Positions 16,877-24,792 of a stretch of 64,000 nucleotides of DNA are shown one piece after another. The DNA is from Candidatus Methylomirabilota bacterium (lineage in GTDB: Bacteria > Methylomirabilota > Methylomirabilia > Methylomirabilales > Methylomirabilaceae): positions 1 through 64,000 of the forward strand of contig JACQQF010000042.1 in NCBI GenBank assembly GCA_016207095.1. The letters are read 5' to 3'. The notes below the pieces were generated by a model that saw nothing but the letters and a program-made list of their open reading frames with translations, ran no database searches and was not told the DNA's origin. Each line of letters starts with the position of its first letter. Positions within the stretch are counted from its first letter, which is position 1. Position numbers and translations under genes: made by a program.

Positions 16877-18220
16877 TTAGCCAGCGTTCCCTTTGACGAC
16901 ACCCTTCTCCAGGATCCGACTTGCCTTGAGGATCTCCATGGCCCGTTTCAACTGGACATCGGTGCTGGGATCAGGCCCATCTCGCTTCCCGATCTGAAGG
17001 TGTGGATCCCCTTCCTCCTCGGAGATCTTCCGCTCCTGCCGCCCCTCTTGTCGCTCCTTCCCCACCTCACCCTCTTTCTCTTTCTCCACCTGGCCGCCCT
17101 GACCCTTCGCCACGGTGGGCCGCAGCGCCTCGACGATGATATCGGGGACGATCCCGGTGCCGTGAATTGAGCGTCCCTTCGGTGTGTAGTACTTCGCCGT
17201 GGTGAGCCGCAGGCCGGAGCCGTCGCTGAGCGGGATCACCGTCTGCACCGAACCTTTTCCAAAGGTCTTTGTCCCAAGCACGAGCGCCCGCTTCCAATCC
17301 TGCAGCGCGCCAGCCACGATCTCAGAGGCGCTGGCCGAGCCGCCATTGACCAGGACCACCATCGGGACCTTGGGGAACTGAGCCCCGTGTTCGGCCGAGA
17401 AGCGGAGATCCTGGTTCTTGATCCGCCCCTCGGTGTAGACGATGAGCTGCCCCTTGTCCAGGAACAGATCGCTCACCTGCACAGCCTGGTTGAGGAGACC
17501 GCCCGGGTCATTCCGAAGGTCCAACACCAGCGCTGATACACCATTCTTCTGAAATTGCTCGATCGCTTTCAGGAGGTCTTTCCCGGTCCGCTCTTGGAAC
17601 GAGCTGATCCGGATGTAGGCGATCCCGTCACCAAGGTCCTTCGCCCTCACGCTCTTCACCTCGATGACCTCACGAACCAGGGTCAGCTCAAAGGGGCCCG
17701 GGGATTCTTCCCGAAGGATGGTCAGGGTGACACTGGTGCCCTTCGGCCCCCTGAGCTTTTTCACCGCCTCTATAAGGGTCATGTCTTTCGTCGGGTTGCC
17801 GTCGATCTTCACGATTCGATCGCCGGGATGAACTCCGGCCCGGTCGGCGGGAGTCCCCTCGATCGGCGCAACCACCGTGAGCTGCCGGTCCTTGACCGTG
17901 ATCTCGATCCCCAGGCCGCCGAAAGAGCCATGGGTCTCGACCTGCATCTCCTTGAAGATATCGGGCGGCAAGAACGAGCTATGGGGATCGAGGGTCTCCA
18001 GCATCCCTTTGATTCCACCGTAGATCAGGTCGCGGGGCTTCGCCTCGTCTACATGATTGGCCTGAATCAACGAAAGGACCTCAGTGAAGACCTTCAGGTG
18101 CTCGTAGCTGGCCTCGATAGCCGTGACCTCATGACGGCCGCCGCCACTGATGATGAGCAGAGCCATGGTGAAACCCGCAACCATAGCCTTCCACCCTTTC
18201 CGGAAACGACCTAGAGACAT
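16877..18220 (-). CDS. ctpA: Carboxyl-terminal processing protease CtpA (S41)
   Basis: The product has 447 residues. A signal or anchor helix (AMVAGFTMALLIISGGG) directs it to the periplasm. A PDZ domain at about 100-190 includes GLGIEI and PADRAGVHPGDRIV. The S41 catalytic core has GGSASASE at 293-300, with the nucleophilic serine, and GTKTFGKGSVQ with lysine 322. The last 90 residues include a highly charged linker (QVEKEKEGEVGKERQEGRQE broken here). It trims C-termini of periplasmic proteins, often wall hydrolases. It lies downstream of ftsE, ftsX and envC on the same strand, which fits control of wall cleavage at division. Confidence 0.93.
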   Translation of the reverse strand: MSLGRFRKGWKAMVAGFTMALLIISGGGRHEVTAIEASYEHLKVFTEVLSLIQANHVDEAKPRDLIYGGIKGMLETLDPHSSFLPPDIFKEMQVETHGSFGGLGIEITVKDRQLTVVAPIEGTPADRAGVHPGDRIVKIDGNPTKDMTLIEAVKKLRGPKGTSVTLTILREESPGPFELTLVREVIEVKSVRAKDLGDGIAYIRISSFQERTGKDLLKAIEQFQKNGVSALVLDLRNDPGGLLNQAVQVSDLFLDKGQLIVYTEGRIKNQDLRFSAEHGAQFPKVPMVVLVNGGSASASEIVAGALQDWKRALVLGTKTFGKGSVQTVIPLSDGSGLRLTTAKYYTPKGRSIHGTGIVPDIIVEALRPTVAKGQGGQVEKEKEGEVGKERQEGRQERKISEEEGDPHLQIGKRDGPDPSTDVQLKRAMEILKASRILEKGVVKGNAG

Positions 18221-18240
18221 CCTTCATCCCTCCATATTAA

Positions 18241-18326
18241 GAGCGCGAGGTCCGAGGTGCGAAGTCCGAAGTGCAAGGGATGGGACGCTCCAACATCGGA
18301 CCCCGCACTTCGCACCTCGCACGTTA
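18241..18326. repeat. Inverted GTGCGAGGTCC repeat between envC and ctpA
   Basis: GCGCGAGGTCCGAGGTGCGA and AGTCCGAAGTGC on the left are mirrored by GGACCCCGCACTTCGCACC and TCGCAC on the right, so the transcript would fold into a long hairpin. The right end supplies the TAA stop of envC (minus strand). Confidence 0.75.
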
Positions 18327-19568
18327 GCTTGGGGCGAGCCAGGCCAGGGGGTCCTGGGGCCTGCCCCGATGTCGCACCTCGAAATAGAGCTGTGAGCCGG
18401 TCACCGAGCCGGTGTCACCAACCAACCCGACCGCCTGCCCTTTCACGACGCGATCTCCCAACTTAACGAGGATCTCGGCGGCGTGCGCATAGACGGTGTA
18501 GTACCCCTCTCCGTGGTCAAGCACGATCAGTTGCCCGTACCCCTTGAACCAGTCAGCGTACAGCACTGTTCCACCGGAGACCGCGACAATCTTCTGCCCA
18601 CGGGGCGCGTTGATCTCGATGCCACGGTTAAAGGTCACAGTCCTGTGGCGCGGGTGCTCCTGGCGACCGAACGAGGACCCCAGAGTGCCGGGAGTGGGCC
18701 ATGGCAGATGACCCTTGAGGGCGGCAAACGCCCCTCTTCCTTCCGACGGCGCGCGTGCCTGCTCCGGCTGGCGGGTGGGTCTTCTCGCGAGCTTCTGCCG
18801 CTCCTCGGACTGCAGTCGACCGATGAGCCCCTGGAGCTCGCGGGCAGCCGACTCCAGTTGGCGAATGGCAGCCAGGTGCGCCGTCTTCTGTTCCTGAACC
18901 TTGGCCAGCACCAGCCGTCTGGCACGCTGCTCCCGCAGGATCTCCTCGCGCTTTGCCGTGACGGCCTTCTGGTTGCTGACGAGCTCCGTCTTCGAACGTT
19001 CGAGTTCGGCCTTTTGCGTCTGAAGGGTCTCTAGCGCGGCCGTGTAGGTCGTCACCATCCGCTGATCCTGGTTGGCGATCACGGCGAGGTATTTCATGCG
19101 GCGGCCTGCCGCTGACAGGTCGTCCGAGGAAAACAGGGCGCGGACGTAGCCCAGCCGCCCATGCTTGTAGATGGCACGCACGCGCCTCCGAAAAAGCCCC
19201 CGCATCCGGTCGAGTTGCTTCTGCGTCAGCCCGATCTCTTTCTGGAGGTTCTGAAGCCGTTCCGTGCTGGTCCGGAGCTTGGCCTGAAGCCCCTTCAGTT
19301 CCCGCCCTTTCTGTTGGAGCTGTTGATCGATCCGATCCAACTCCTCGAAAAGGGACTGCTCCTTGCGCGCCACCTGCTTGACCTGCTGGCGCTCCCGGTC
19401 CAGCTCCTGCTTGACCTGATTGAGCTTTTCCCGCTTGTCGCGCAGGCGCGACGAGGCCCTTCGCTCCTTTTCGGCTGCCAGGCCCGACGAGTGGCCAAGA
19501 AGCAGCCCTGCCGTGAGGGCCATCGTTATCCAGATGGTGGCAGGCAGACGTGCGATCGTTCCGTTCAT
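18324..19568 (-). CDS. envC: Murein hydrolase activator EnvC (degenerate LytM domain)
   Basis: The product has 414 residues. A signal peptide comes first, then a long coiled coil at about 35-250 rich in K, E, Q and R. The C-terminal LytM/M23 domain at about 285-410 contains FNRGIEINAPRGQKIVAVSG and GSQLYFEVRHRG. Active M23 enzymes have HxGxD and HxH; here asparagine replaces the first histidine and LYFE lacks the HxH, as in E. coli EnvC. It should therefore activate amidases rather than cut the wall itself. The adjacent ftsEX genes encode its known membrane partner. The order ftsE-ftsX-envC-ctpA forms one minus-strand cluster. Confidence 0.92.
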   Translation of the reverse strand: MNGTIARLPATIWITMALTAGLLLGHSSGLAAEKERRASSRLRDKREKLNQVKQELDRERQQVKQVARKEQSLFEELDRIDQQLQQKGRELKGLQAKLRTSTERLQNLQKEIGLTQKQLDRMRGLFRRRVRAIYKHGRLGYVRALFSSDDLSAAGRRMKYLAVIANQDQRMVTTYTAALETLQTQKAELERSKTELVSNQKAVTAKREEILREQRARRLVLAKVQEQKTAHLAAIRQLESAARELQGLIGRLQSEERQKLARRPTRQPEQARAPSEGRGAFAALKGHLPWPTPGTLGSSFGRQEHPRHRTVTFNRGIEINAPRGQKIVAVSGGTVLYADWFKGYGQLIVLDHGEGYYTVYAHAAEILVKLGDRVVKGQAVGLVGDTGSVTGSQLYFEVRHRGRPQDPLAWLAPS

Positions 19569-19578
19569 TGGCTCATGA

Positions 19579-20475
19579 CTACGTCTTGAGGAAACGGCTG
19601 ACTGACAGCGAGCTCCCGATCGCGCCGATCAGCGCTCCCCCACCCACCAGGGCCGCCATCATCGAGGGTTCCAAAAACCCCCGGTCCGTCGCTATTGAGA
19701 ACAGCGGGGAAGCCAGCCTGGACGTTGCCGCAACATACCGATAGGCTGCAAACAGCATACCCAGGGCCAGCAGAGCGCCAAGGCTACCCTGCAACATCCC
19801 TTCAACCAGGAAGGGGGCGCGGATGTACGCCTTAGTAGCGCCGACAAGCCTCATGATCTCGATCTCCCCCGCCCTGGCATAGACCGCAAGTCGGATGGTG
19901 TTGGACACGATCAGCGCCGAGCCTAGCGTAAGGATTGAACCGATGATGATGCCGAGCGCCTTCATGAGGTACGCCGCATTGGAGATGCGCTCGATCCACT
20001 CCTGCCCATACTGAATGTCTTCCACCCCTTCGAGACGGGTGAGGAAGGCGCTGAGTCTTCTCAGGGCGTCAGGGCTTTGATAGCCTTCGCGGATCTTGAG
20101 CTGGAACGACGCGGGGAGCGGGTTATCCCCCAGCCCCTCAAGGAGGCTTTGCTGGTCCTTCAGTTCCTGCCGGAAGTTCGCCAGGGCTTCTTCTTTTGAG
20201 GTGAAGGTGATGGACCTGACGGCGGCCTCATTCTGGATCCGTTTCTCGAGAATCTCTAACTGCGTCTGGGTAATCCTATCCTCCAGAAAGACCGACAGGC
20301 GGAACTGCTCCCTCCACTTGGCGACGAGGGCGTTCAACTGCAGGACCAAGAGGAGAAAGATGCCGATGATGAGGAATGAGGTTGCGATGGTAGCGATCGA
20401 GGCCAGGCCGCCCCAGCCGGCGCGGACAAGATTCATCAGGGCGTGCGCGAAGATATGTTTCAGCTTTTCACGCAT
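19579..20475 (-). CDS. ftsX: Cell division protein FtsX
   Basis: The product has 298 residues with four membrane helices: about 22-48 and three after residue 170. A periplasmic loop lies between helix 1 and helix 2. It has the FtsX permease layout: LSVFLEDRITQTQLEIL in the extracytoplasmic loop and AYARAGEIEIMRLVGAT-type cytoplasmic residues (here VYARAGEIEIMRLVGATK). FtsX couples ATP hydrolysis by FtsE to EnvC outside the membrane. Its stop is 10 bases from the envC start, and ftsE lies immediately upstream. Confidence 0.93.
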   Translation of the reverse strand: MREKLKHIFAHALMNLVRAGWGGLASIATIATSFLIIGIFLLLVLQLNALVAKWREQFRLSVFLEDRITQTQLEILEKRIQNEAAVRSITFTSKEEALANFRQELKDQQSLLEGLGDNPLPASFQLKIREGYQSPDALRRLSAFLTRLEGVEDIQYGQEWIERISNAAYLMKALGIIIGSILTLGSALIVSNTIRLAVYARAGEIEIMRLVGATKAYIRAPFLVEGMLQGSLGALLALGMLFAAYRYVAATSRLASPLFSIATDRGFLEPSMMAALVGGGALIGAIGSSLSVSRFLKT

Positions 20476-20562
20476 GACCAGTCTGCTCCGCTCGTGAAAC
20501 GATCATCACGGGGGGCCGGGCGTCTTGGGAGTCGGGGAGCGACGCGGCGCGCCACCCCCCAC

Positions 20563-21225
20563 CTACGGCCATTCCTCGACGATCCGACCCTTCTTAAGGA
20601 AGACGGTTCGGCGGCCCGCTTCCTCCGCCAGCTTGAGATCGTGGGTGGCGACCAGGACAGTGGTCCCTCGCGAGTTGATCTCCAGAAGGAGCCGGGTGAC
20701 GTCCACTGCCAGTTCGGGATCCAGGTTCCCTGTCGGCTCATCGGCCAGCAGGATGAGCGGGTCGTTCATCAGCCCCCTGGCGATCGCCACCCGTTGCTGC
20801 TCGCCGCCCGACAGCTTGTAGGGTGGCATGTTGGCCTTGTGAGAGAGGCCCACCAGCTTCAACAGTTGAGCGACCCTGCGTCTGCCCTCCAGAGCCGGCA
20901 TGCCAACGACGCGGGTGACCAACGCCAGGTTGTCCTCAACGGTCCGGTCGCGAAGGAGCTTGAAATCCTGAAACACGATCCCCAGCATTCGCCTCAGATG
21001 CGGGACCGCTCTTGGTTTCATGCGGACGAGATTGCGGCCATTGACCAGGAGTTGACCCGAGGTGGGAAGCTCGTCGCGGAAGATCAGGCGGAGCAGCGTG
21101 CTTTTGCCGGCCCCGCTGGAGCCGGCCAGGAAGACAAACTCTCCTTTCTGAATGTGAAGGCTAACATCAACCAGGGCTTCCAGATCTTTCCCATATGTCT
21201 TGTAGACATGGTACATCTGGATCAT
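20563..21225 (-). CDS. ftsE: Cell division ATP-binding protein FtsE
   Basis: The product has 220 residues. MIQMYHVYKTYGKDLEALVD is a typical FtsE start. Walker A GSSGAGKST is at 35-43, followed by the Q-loop FQDFKLL, the signature LSGGEQQR and Walker B LLADEPTGNLD. It drives FtsX and thereby EnvC in septal wall splitting. The start at 21225 is chosen because the upstream 23 in-frame codons do not fit the family. An 87-base gap to ftsX contains no gene. Confidence 0.93.
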   Translation of the reverse strand: MIQMYHVYKTYGKDLEALVDVSLHIQKGEFVFLAGSSGAGKSTLLRLIFRDELPTSGQLLVNGRNLVRMKPRAVPHLRRMLGIVFQDFKLLRDRTVEDNLALVTRVVGMPALEGRRRVAQLLKLVGLSHKANMPPYKLSGGEQQRVAIARGLMNDPLILLADEPTGNLDPELAVDVTRLLLEINSRGTTVLVATHDLKLAEEAGRRTVFLKKGRIVEEWP

Positions 21226-21581
21226 GGCGTACCAGCCTTGGTCGACCTCCCTCTTTGTGCTTCTTTGCGGGCGATAGCACGCGAGGTCCAACACGGAACC
21301 CGCATGCGCATGCGGCCTAACATTAACTCCTTTTCAGCTTGATTGCAACTAGAAATCTGTGCGGGGCTTCGGCCAGCACATGCCAGAACGTCAATCCCGG
21401 CGGCGGAAAACATTGCACCGCTGACGCATCGGAGAGGTTCGGCGCAGCGGTCTACCCACGGCCCACGGATCGCGTCGCTCCCCGAGACAGCCGCACTTCC
21501 CCCACGCCTGAGAATTCGCTTGCTCTTCCGATCACCCTTACCTATGATGGCGCCGCCCGGAGGAGTCGCGGAGGGTGGTCA
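21226..21581. other. Divergent intergenic region of 356 bases
   Basis: This separates ftsE (minus) and the eIF2B-like gene (plus), so it must hold both promoters. I see CGCATGCGCATGCGG palindromes near 21300 and GGAGGGTGGTCA before ATG 21582, but no clear sigma70 boxes or gene. An open frame running into the eIF2B-like gene from 21339 has non-family sequence. Confidence 0.5.
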
Positions 21582-22586
21582 ATGACGTGGGAGCCGCTGC
21601 TTGACAAGCTAGCCAGTGATAGAACATCCGGGGCACAGGAGCTGACCCGCCTGGTCTCCTTGATCCTGTCACGGTATCTCCGAGGGGAGGCAGTCGGGGA
21701 GGGCTCCGCCGACCGCCTGCGCCTGTTCACCCGTCGCATCCTTGATGCCCAACCGGCCATGGCGCCAATTATCACCCTTCTGAATCAACTCTGGCTGAGG
21801 CTGGAGCAGATAGGCGGGCTCGGTGCGGCACGCTCGGCCATTGTGGCGGAGCTGGAGCAGATGACCCTAGAAACCGAACTGCGTCTGGATCGGCTCGCAG
21901 AGGTCTGTTCGGATCGGCTCCCCGAAGGGAGCACGATCCTCGCCCATTCGTATAGCTCGACCGTGCTTCGAGCGCTCCTGGCCGCGCACGAGGCGGGAAA
22001 AGGGATCCGTATTCTCTGCTCTGAGGGGAGGCCGGCCTTGGAGGGAGTTCGCTTGGCTGAGGCCCTCGCCGCAGCCGCCGCGCCGGTGCAGCTTTGCGCC
22101 GATGCCGCCCTCCCGGCCCTTGTGGCTGAGGCCGACCTCGTGTTGGTTGGCGCGGATGCGGTTGTCGAGACCGGGGCGATCAATAAGATCGGAACGTACC
22201 CGCTGGCCCTCGCGGCGAAGGCGATGGGGCGACCATTCTACATCGCCGCCTCGCTGAACAAACTGCTTCCGCCATCCCTCGAGCCGCTCCTACGAATCCC
22301 GGATCGCCCACCGGGCGAGATCTGGGAAGGAAAGCTTGAGAAGCTGAAGGTCTATAATCGATACTTTGAGGTCACCCCCCTCAGCATGATCACCGGGGTC
22401 ATCACAGAGGAGGGGCTCTGGTCGATACGAAAGCTTCGGCCGGCCCTGTCGAAAACGCCGGCCTCGGTGACCATGGCGCGACTGGCGCAGGAGGAGGCGG
22501 CCAACACGCATCTGTCGAGCATGGGGGCTCCAGGCGCCCCGACTCCCGCTGGCGATGATCGGCCAAGCCCTTCGATGGATTCCTAG
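21582..22586 (+). CDS. eIF-2B alpha/beta/delta-related protein
   Basis: The product has 334 residues. The C-terminal two thirds matches the initiation-factor-2B/MtnA/ribose-1,5-bisphosphate isomerase fold: ILAHSYSSTVLRALLAAHEAGK, ILCSEGRPALEGVRLAEAL, and LVLVGADAVVETGAINKIGTYPLAL with the GADA...N.G.G motif. In bacteria these proteins usually isomerise sugar phosphates rather than act in translation. The helical N-terminal 100 residues fit the family. GGAGGG before ATG 21582 decides the start. Its TAG stop shares the palindrome CTAG (22583-22586) with the stop of the convergent gene. Confidence 0.8.
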   Translation: MTWEPLLDKLASDRTSGAQELTRLVSLILSRYLRGEAVGEGSADRLRLFTRRILDAQPAMAPIITLLNQLWLRLEQIGGLGAARSAIVAELEQMTLETELRLDRLAEVCSDRLPEGSTILAHSYSSTVLRALLAAHEAGKGIRILCSEGRPALEGVRLAEALAAAAAPVQLCADAALPALVAEADLVLVGADAVVETGAINKIGTYPLALAAKAMGRPFYIAASLNKLLPPSLEPLLRIPDRPPGEIWEGKLEKLKVYNRYFEVTPLSMITGVITEEGLWSIRKLRPALSKTPASVTMARLAQEEAANTHLSSMGAPGAPTPAGDDRPSPSMDS

Positions 22587-23236
22587 TTCAGTCGGGCGAG
22601 ATCGCGGTTCAATAATCGAGTGATCCTCGCCAGCTGCATCTCCACGGTCCTGACTTCCAGGATCGATTGCCGCTCGTAGATCGTTAGGTCAGGGTAGTGC
22701 GCAGCCACCGCGTAGGCAAGGTCCCTCGGGCTTGCCAGAAGCTTGAGATGAGTCTGGAGTTCCGCCCCCAGGCCCGGCCGGAGGGCCAGGATCTTCTTGA
22801 GCCGCTCCACCATCGATGCAGCCTGGTTCCTCAATTCCGCTGAATCATCCCCCTCATCCTCCAGAAGCTCCACCAGCGCCCTCCTGTATGGAATCTCCTG
22901 GATATACGAGGTGACCCGAACCCTTCCGAGGCCGCGAACGACGATCTCGAAGTTGCCTGTCGGCAGCTTGACCGCGCGGGCGATCTGCCCGAACCCCCCG
23001 ACATCGTATGGGATCGGCTCCGGCGCGTGCTCCCAGCCCTGGCGGAGCAGGAAAATCCCGAGGTACCGATCAACCTGGAGGCAGTCGTGGACCATTCGTT
23101 TGTACCGTTCCTCGAAGATATGGAGTGGCAGGGCCATGTTCGGGAAGAGGGTCACGTTCGGCAGCGGGAAGATAGGGATCTCTCGCGGCGGCTGGGACTG
23201 GTCGATGAACTCAAACTGTGGCTCTTCAGGAGACAT
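22583..23236 (-). CDS. Lon-substrate-binding-domain (LON N-terminal) protein
   Basis: The product has 217 residues. IPIFPLPNVTLFPNMALPLH, then IFEERYKRMVHDCL, is the hallmark of the Lon protease N-terminal substrate-recognition domain. GFGQIARAVKLPTGNFEIVVRGLGRV follows as the second half of this beta-rich fold. The final 100 residues are helical. There is no AAA or protease domain, so it is a stand-alone LON domain protein that may bind unfolded substrates. It overlaps the 3' end of nfo by 11 bases. Confidence 0.88.
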   Translation of the reverse strand: MSPEEPQFEFIDQSQPPREIPIFPLPNVTLFPNMALPLHIFEERYKRMVHDCLQVDRYLGIFLLRQGWEHAPEPIPYDVGGFGQIARAVKLPTGNFEIVVRGLGRVRVTSYIQEIPYRRALVELLEDEGDDSAELRNQAASMVERLKKILALRPGLGAELQTHLKLLASPRDLAYAVAAHYPDLTIYERQSILEVRTVEMQLARITRLLNRDLARLN

Positions 23237-24128
23237 CGGGGCCTTCCGCTAAGCGTCGCAGGGTGTCGAGATTGCGGCGATCGGCTAACACGAAGTCGTC
23301 ATCCTTGGGGGTTTCGAGGATCATCGGGGTCCCCTTGAGACGCGGGTCCGAGAGGAGGCAGCGAAACGCCTCGAGGCCAATGGTGCCCTTGCCGATATGC
23401 TCGTGCCGATCCACGCGACACCCCAACGCCTTCTTAGAGTCGTTCAGATGAATGACCTTGAGATGCGGGATCCCCACGACCGTATCGAACGCGCCGATGA
23501 CATCGGCGTACCCGTCGTGGGTCCGGATGTCGTAGCCTGCCGCAAAGATATGGCAGGTGTCCAGGCATACCCCCGTCCGCTCCGGGAGACCGATCTGGTC
23601 AAGCAGGACGGCGATCTGCTCAAAGCTGTGCCCCAGACTGGTCCCCTGGCCCGCGGTGGTCTCGATGACCACTTGCACCTGGTAGCCTTTCGTCCGCTTC
23701 AGGAGTTCCCGGATGCTGTTCGCCACCTGTCGTAACCCGGTCTCCTCACCGGCTCCCACGTGGGCGCCGGGGTGCGTCACGAGATACGGGATGCCGAGCG
23801 TCTCGGCCCGCTCCAACTCCTCCAGGAAGGCCGCGATCGATTTCCGATGCAACCCCGGATCGGTCGAGGCGAGATTGATCAAGTATGAATCGTGCGCCAC
23901 AACGGGGGCGATTCCGGTGACCTGAAGGTTCGCCCGGTAGCGTTCGATTTCCTCGGGCGGCAGTGGTCTTGCCCGCCACTGGTTGCTGCTTTTTGTAAAG
24001 AGCTGCATCGTCTGGCAGCCGACCTCTCTGCCCCGCAACGGCGCCAGGTCGATGCCCCCCGCGATCGACATGTGAGCGCCAAGAAGGAGGTCCGCCCCGG
24101 CTCTCCGGTTCTGCGTTCGTGTCTTCAT
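23226..24128 (-). CDS. nfo: Endonuclease IV
   Basis: The product has 300 residues, near the usual 280-300. LLLGAHMSIAGGI opens the TIM barrel. VVAHDSYLINLASTD, YLVTHPGAHVGAG, IETTAGQGTSLGHSFEQ, GVCLDTCHIFAAGYD, HLNDSKKALGCRVDRHEHIGKG and ILETPKDD are the metal-binding segments, with histidines, aspartates and glutamates for three zinc ions. It cuts DNA 5' to abasic sites in base-excision repair. It overlaps the downstream LON-domain gene, so the two are probably one transcript. Confidence 0.95.
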   Translation of the reverse strand: MKTRTQNRRAGADLLLGAHMSIAGGIDLAPLRGREVGCQTMQLFTKSSNQWRARPLPPEEIERYRANLQVTGIAPVVAHDSYLINLASTDPGLHRKSIAAFLEELERAETLGIPYLVTHPGAHVGAGEETGLRQVANSIRELLKRTKGYQVQVVIETTAGQGTSLGHSFEQIAVLLDQIGLPERTGVCLDTCHIFAAGYDIRTHDGYADVIGAFDTVVGIPHLKVIHLNDSKKALGCRVDRHEHIGKGTIGLEAFRCLLSDPRLKGTPMILETPKDDDFVLADRRNLDTLRRLAEGPDVS

Positions 24129-24157
24129 CGGTCTGATTGTCGCAAAGGGGGACGATC

Positions 24158-24397
24158 CTAATGGAGCCTGAACCGCTCGGCAAGAAGCCTTCGGAGACGG
24201 GGTTGGTAGATCAGATCGAAGGCGAGCTCCTTCCCGGGAAAGAGCCGCAATGCGAACTGCCTCGTGGCGGTCACCATCTGAGAGGCCTCCTCGAACGAGA
24301 CATTGGTCTGGCTGATCACGCTCATCGTCAGACCGACCACCAGCCGAAGCTGCTTTAGGCGACGTTCCTCGTCCTTGAGTTCCTGAGCAGTCGCCAT
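24158..24397 (-). CDS. Small helical protein of unknown function
   Basis: The product has 79 residues. It is charged and helical (ELKDEERRLKQLRLVVGLTM ... RRLLAERFRLH), with no signal peptide or cysteine. It lies 29 bases upstream of nfo on the same strand and has an AGGAGG-like site before ATG (GTAAGGAGGTAGC on the minus strand), which supports translation. I do not recognise its family. FDLIYQPRLRRLLAER may be a conserved segment. Confidence 0.6.
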   Translation of the reverse strand: MATAQELKDEERRLKQLRLVVGLTMSVISQTNVSFEEASQMVTATRQFALRLFPGKELAFDLIYQPRLRRLLAERFRLH

Positions 24398-24792
24398 GCT
24401 ACCTCCTTACATGCCGCTGCCGCTATGATATCAAAGGGATCACTCGTTTCCAAGAATTTGCATTCAATGGCACGTCTCAGGAAGAAATGCCGTGGCCGGG
24501 GTGGCCGCAGCCCGAGAGAAGATCGTTGACTGCGAACACTGGGCTGCGTTAGCATAGGAGCCTGATCTTGCTAAAGAGACCCAGCGAGTCGAAATGTGGA
24601 CGCATCTAGAGTGGCTAGTGCCATTCCAACTATTTACGCCGAATGGTGAGGCTAGGGCAAGCGATAGTTTTTGGCAGGACACCCGTCGGCGATTAGCTGC
24701 GACAAGTTGGAACGGCACGAGAAGCAGAGTTCCCTCGTCCAGAGCGTATCGTGGTTGTCGAGTGGGACAGGGACTGACGTTGGAAAGCCAGC
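24398..24792. other. Intergenic region of 395 bases before the ubiquitin-like operon
   Basis: It holds an R1 repeat copy (24618-24718) and otherwise shows no gene. The operon promoter should lie here or inside the repeat. I found no clear sigma70 pair. Confidence 0.5.
24618..24718 (+). repeat. R1 element copy B
   Basis: It starts GTGCCATTCCAACTATTTAC and ends AAGTTGGAACGGCAC. It is 101 bp and uninterrupted, and its ends are inverted repeats. It shares GTGAGGCT, GCGATAGTT and GTCGGCGATTAGC with copy A. It lies 74 bases before the start of the AAA ATPase gene. Confidence 0.85.

Noticed and set aside
14082-18326. The GTGCGAAGTCC repeats as a CRISPR array
   Set aside because: The units are short, adjoin each other without unique spacers and lie in coding sequence. 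No cas gene is present.
21339-21581. An 81-residue N-terminal extension of the eIF2B-like protein
   Set aside because: The extension is low-similarity sequence, and a good ribosome binding site lies before ATG 21582.
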